DNA of 64,000 nucleotides from Panaeolus papilionaceus. Its lineage: Eukaryota; Basidiomycota; Agaricomycetes; Agaricales. The DNA lies in NCBI GenBank assembly GCA_015501605.1, contig JADNRZ010000012.1, positions 868,001 through 932,000 on the forward strand, read 5' to 3'. The notes beneath the pieces are model-generated. The model saw only the letters and a program-made list of their open reading frames with translations. It searched no databases and was not told the DNA's origin. Shown piece after piece: positions 59,383-64,000 of the stretch. Position 1 is the stretch's first letter, and each line of letters begins with the position of its first letter. The position numbers and the translations under genes are program-made.

Positions 59383-62300
59383 ATGGCAGAAACCAAGTCG
59401 GTTCCTTCTATTTCGAGTCATAGCGGGGATTCTGTGCAGGGCTCAACGAGTACGTGTTCGCTACAGTCAGGAGCAAGCTAGTCAAATCTAACATCAGAAA
59501 TATTGATTTTATCTAGATGAACCTTTATATCAAGTCAAGCTATTGTCTGCGTTGAGGAGTGGTATGTTGGATTCATAATGTCACGAATATCCCAGGAATT
59601 ATCTTGAATTTATCTTCGTTATTATTGTCTGCAGGCGATCCAGCGCAGATACATCCATTTCTCGCTGAAATTAATAAGGATAGGCGAAGTTCTATCGATG
59701 GAGACATAGACACGGGTGCTGCTGCACTCCACCTCGCTGTACGATGTGGTACCGGTAAGTCTCTTCTTGAGCATCACAAAAGAGGGCTGTGATCTCATCA
59801 TGATGCTTGTGGTGTGGTGCGATGCAGCTGCCACTGTCCAATTTCTCCTTTCACAACGGGCCATATCACCCAATGGCGTTCATCCACCTGGGTCCGGAAC
59901 AACCCCGCTTCATCTTGCTGCTAGCCTCGGTAGAGTCGATATCGTCAACCTTCTGCTGGAACAGGAGAATATCGATGACAGTCTCCGGGATCGTAATGGC
60001 AAGACATGTAAAGATATAGCCCGGGGAAAAGAGGTTATTAGAACCATTGATGGTAAGCATTTTGTGTTTTATAGCATGAGCAATTTCTGACAATTGTCTA
60101 GACTCTCGCTCCTTCCTAAACGCATCATATCGCTCTTTATTCCACTCGTACATCCACTCACCACCCACGGATCCTCCACCGGCTGCTTTGACTGCATTAC
60201 TTGAATCTCCCCGAGTCAAGTTCGTCGATCTCTCATACTTGGACAACGATACAGGAAATCCCATTCTCCATGAAGCAGCGAAGCGGAAGGATCTTAGGTT
60301 AATTGAGCTTCTAGTGCGAGCAGGAGCAGATATCTTCGTCAGAAATAGGCGAGGGAAGATGGCTTATGATGGAACAGGAAAGGACGACCGAGTTAGAGTA
60401 TTTCTCAGGCAAAGTAAGTCTATCATTCTGCCCCATCTGTTTGAAATCATTCTCAACAATCAACATCAGTCGCCAACCACGACAAAACCTTGATACCCAA
60501 CCCATCTCCTCTCAACGAGCCTCCGGTTCTCAGAGGGTATCTGAACAAGTACACAAACGTTGCAAAAGGTTACAACACAAGGTGGTTCGTCCTAAAAAAT
60601 GGCGTTTTGTCATGTATGTTTCTGGTGCAAACGCTGCTTTTATCCGTCTTAACTTGATTTGCTTCTAGATTACCGCCATCAGGATGATGAAACAGTCGCA
60701 AGTAGAGGGTCAATATCCATGAAGAGTGCCATCCTGCGTATTATGGAGAAGAACCGATTTGAGGTCCATTCCTCGTCACATGGTGGGGGAGCTCAGAAGT
60801 GGTACATGAAAGCGAATCATCCAGTTGAGGCGCACCGCTGGACGGAGGCCATTTCACGGAGCATTGAGTGGTGGGGGATGCAGCAGGTTCATAACGTCGG
60901 CACCGAGAGTGATGCTTCTTCAATGAGCAACATTCACCATGGGACCATGGCCAGGAGACGGAGGAGTGGGGAGAGCGATTCTAGTGCGATCAAGTCTATC
61001 CCTTCCATGACGGGTGGATCTCACAGCTTGTCCAATTCAATATGGAGAAGAAGTACACAGCACGGGCCTAGTGCCAGTGGAAGTGGAAGAAGTGACCAGG
61101 ACTCAGTGTTGGGAGGGTCTAGTATCGTCGACATTGGCTCTTCTCTGACTGGCCTCGGAATCGCTGAGAATGGAGTTGCACCCAAGCCTGGTCCAGGGAT
61201 TGACGTCACGTATAGGGGAGCAGAGAATGGGGACGACGAAGCAGACGATGAAGATACCTCAAGTGCTGATTCAGATGGAAAGGGCCCACCACATCCTACG
61301 TCGGAACTGACCGCCAACGCTGCTGCAGCGCAATTGGAGCTCACTTCTCAACTTCTCACCAACCTCATCTCGTCCTCACAAGACCCTACGTCCTCACCCA
61401 AGAAAGTGGCTGATACACATGAAGCTCTCAAGGAATCGTTGGGCATCACGCAGAATTTCCTGTCATCGTTCATCACGATGTCGCAGGAGAGGGAGAAGTG
61501 GTATGATCGCCAGTTGAAGAAGGAGAGGAAGAGTCAAAAGTTCTGGGAGGAGAGTTTGGCTGTTGTTGTTCGTGAGGGCGAGGATTTGGAGAAGGAGCTG
61601 AGGATGAGGAGTAGAAGGAGAGGAAGTCGCGTCTTTGGGCCTAGTTCAAGCTCCAACGCGGATAGGAGGGCATCTCTCGCTGGTATCACAACGGCTACTC
61701 CTACTGTACTCGAAGAAGAGCCATTCTCTCCTCCTGCAGATGGATCACCCCCTCCTAGCGCTATCAGCCCCCGCGGAGATCCCGCCCCATTCGTCCAGCA
61801 CATCACCCATGCTCTTCCAGCTGTCATTGCAGCACCAGTTCCCAGCTCTTCACGGCCACCTCCCTCAAGAAGTGGCACTGTGGATACAATCATCAGTCCT
61901 CACGCAGCCACCGCATCGGAACACACCAAACTCTCGTCTGGGACAACATACGTGACTGCCCCAGACGATGAAGTCGACACTGATGACGAAGACGAGTTCT
62001 TCGACGCCATTGAATCTGGAAACCTCCCCAATCTCGTTGTGCGTGAAGGCCTTACCAGCCCCACTGTCAATTCCCAGTTCTTGCCATCCATTACAGAGAA
62101 GGACGACGGCGCGTCAGAGCATACATTGCAAACGATTGAGGCGCAGCTCTCGTCCAAGCTTCATCATAAGATCACCCTGGAGCCGTATGCGGGGTATGTG
62201 AAGCTGAGGCAGAAGTTGGCGTTGAAGGACGATGAGAGGCCCAGTACGAGTTTGTGGAGTGTGTTGAAGCACTCTATTGGGAAGGACTTGACGAAGATCA

Positions 62301-63745
62301 GTTTCCCGGTTTTCTTCAATGAGCCGACGAGTATGTTGCAGAGAATGGCGGAGGATATGGAGTTCTCTGAGTGCTGTGAGTATTTTTACTTTGCGTTGCA
62401 AGCAATCCTCACTGAATCTGGGTTTGTTATTTTTATTTAATAGTGGACGTCGCCGCCAATGAACCTGACCCATTGAGACGTATCGCATATGTGGCTGCAT
62501 TTGCTATGTCGAATTATTCGTCGACAATTGGGCGTATTGCAAAGCCTTTCAACCCTATGCTTGTAAGTCACCCACGTCCTGGGACCATGTGTTTGTGTTT
62601 CTGAATATTACTTATTAGAGCGAGACGTTTGAGTATGTTCGTCTGGACCGTCAGTATCGCTACGTGTCGGAGCAAGTCAGCCATCATCCCCCTATTTCCG
62701 CTTGTTGGGCAGAGTCGCCTTCATGGCATTACTACGGAGAGGTAATCTTTTCTCTATATCTTTGCGCTGAAAAATATCTAACAAGGAGTTTTAGGTCGAC
62801 GCTCAGAACAAGTTTATGGGCAAATCATTTGAGATTCGTCCTACAGGTGTTGCCCATGCCGATTTGCTTCTCCCAGAAGACTGGGCACCAAAATACCCCA
62901 GAGCTCAGGGCGAAACAGGGAAAGGCAAAGTGGTGGAACACTATTCGTGGAAAAAAGTGACGACGAATGTGTCTGGATTCATCCTCGGCTCGCCTACGAT
63001 TGACCATTATGGCGATATGGTCGTCACCAACCATCGTACGGGGGATCAATGCATTCTTACGTTCAAACCTCGCGGGTGGAGAGGGAAGGACGCGTATGAG
63101 ATATCAGGGGAGGTGGTTGATCATAATGGACACGTCGCGTATGATATTGCGGGTCGTTGGAATTCTCAGCTTGTCGCGAAGAGGGCTGGAGGTCGCGGCT
63201 CGTTACATCCTGACATGACAGTGTCAGGCCCCAACTCACCCTCTGTATCACCTGAATACATCCTCCTATGGCGCAACTCTGAAAAAATCCCCGGATCGCC
63301 ATTTAACCTCACCCCATTCGCGCTCACGCTCAACGACTGTCCGCAGAAAACGCTGAAGCCATTCTTGTGTCCTACGGATTGCAGGCTGCGGCCGGATCAA
63401 CGGGCATTTGAGCTGGGGAAGTATGAGCTGGCGAATGGGTTGAAGCAGGCGCAGGAGGAGAAACAGAGGGCGATTAGGAAGGCGAGAGAGGAGGGGAAGA
63501 TGGAGAGGCATCGCCCGAGGTGGTTTAGCGCGGAGACGGAGGGGGATACGGGGGAGAGGGTGTGGACGCCTGTGAGGGATGGGGAGGGGAGGTTGGAGTA
63601 TTGGGTTGAGAGGGAGAGGGTGTGGAGGGAGGGAGGAGGGGTTGAGTGGAAGGGTGTTGATGATATTTTTATTGAGGAGCCTCAGGAGGTGTCGGTGATG
63701 ATAGAGAAGTTGGAGGAGATTAGAGACGAGGAGATGCATGCATGA
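59383..63745 (+). CDS. Oxysterol-binding protein, ankyrin-PH-ORD type (Osh1/Osh2-like) with FFAT motif
   Basis: Lipid transfer protein acting at ER contact sites, moving sterol and/or PI4P between membranes. About ten exons, roughly 1,270 aa. The start is MAETKSVPSISSHSGDSVQG. Ankyrin repeats span about residues 30-280 (GAAALHLAVRCGTAATVQFL, GTTPLHLAASLGRVDIVNLL, GNPILHEAAKRKDLRLIELL). A PH domain follows (LRGYLNKYTNVAKGYNTRWF ... EAHRWTEAISRSIEWW). A long Ser-rich linker holds a coiled-coil-like Lys/Glu segment and an acidic stretch with EFFDAIE (61994-62014), a perfect FFAT core for binding VAP in the ER. The C-terminal lipid-binding domain carries the family fingerprint EQVSHHPPISA, split from the N-terminal MLSETFEYVRLDRQYRYV by nothing, then YGEV, and ends in the helical tail EEKQRAIRKAREEGKMERHR. 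Intact throughout; stop at 63743-63745. Confidence 0.93.
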
Positions 63746-64000
63746 GTGTGTAGATGATGGGCTGGTGGGGTTGGACATTACTATGATTACTATGATGGAT
63801 AGGATAGGATAGACGCTTATGGTTTCTTGCAATCCCTTGAGTGGGTTATGATAACGTTTTCTTTTCGTTCTCGTTTTTTGTTGTTATATTAGAGTTTTTA
63901 GTTTACGTCCTCAGTACATAGTTTCTTCTGATAATGAGTGTACGAGACCTTCTTTAGTCTTCTCGTCCTCGAAATCGCCATAATCCCTTTTGCAATTTTT
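63746..64000. other. 3' flank of the oxysterol-binding protein gene
   Basis: T-rich presumed 3' UTR and downstream sequence; GATAGGATAGGATAG near 63800 is a small tandem repeat. No further gene before the window ends. Confidence 0.5.

Overview
This window is nuclear DNA of a filamentous basidiomycete, most probably a plant-litter or wood-decaying member of the Agaricomycetes. Evidence: genes carry many short (about 45-90 nt) GT-AG introns; there are secreted lignocellulose enzymes (an AA9 lytic polysaccharide monooxygenase, a GH11 xylanase, a secreted GMC oxidoreductase); NACHT-type STAND NTPases of the agaricomycete style are expanded; and there is an agaricomycete-type transposon gene pair. 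No prokaryotic features, tRNA, rRNA or CRISPR were seen.

Layout. 0-1.7 kb: AA9 gene (minus); its 3' half plus downstream flank recurs as an inverted, broken copy at 23.6-24.6 kb. 1.7-8.8 kb: long stretch without a convincing gene. 8.8-14.8 kb: housekeeping-like block with a DEDD-type RNase H-fold (Gfd2/YDR514C-like) protein (plus), an NAD(P)-dependent aldehyde dehydrogenase (minus) and a peroxisomal dienoyl-CoA isomerase ending in SKL (minus). 15.2-28.3 kb: three NACHT NTPase genes head-to-tail on the minus strand; the third carries two frameshifts. The AA9 relic sits between the second and third.

29.7-46.2 kb: the most unusual region. At least six intact copies (A-F) of a small, functionally unknown gene (about 185-220 aa) with one shared architecture are present: a TATAAAA box about 100 bp upstream, an ATG that abuts the first intron, a conserved 'DQFN..YG' exon and a conserved 'THVNL-DLTEW' exon. 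A relic 3' end and a divergent truncated plus-strand member also occur. A secreted GMC oxidoreductase lies between copies A and B, and a GMC relic follows the divergent member at 46 kb. A small membrane-anchored hypothetical gene and a 1.5-kb block of GGGGTT/AACCCC repeats are interleaved.

46.6-48 kb: a truncated fourth NACHT gene (plus). 49.2-56.7 kb: a transposon-like region with two divergent genes of types often found in agaricomycete repeats, split by GCTACAG-rich and fold-back repeats; the larger gene has an in-frame stop. 57.1-57.8 kb: GH11 xylanase (minus). 59.4-63.7 kb: ankyrin-PH-ORD oxysterol-binding protein with a canonical FFAT motif (plus).

Splice sites and start codons were read by eye from GT/AG signals and frame continuity. 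Protein family names rest on recognised motifs, not on database searches.
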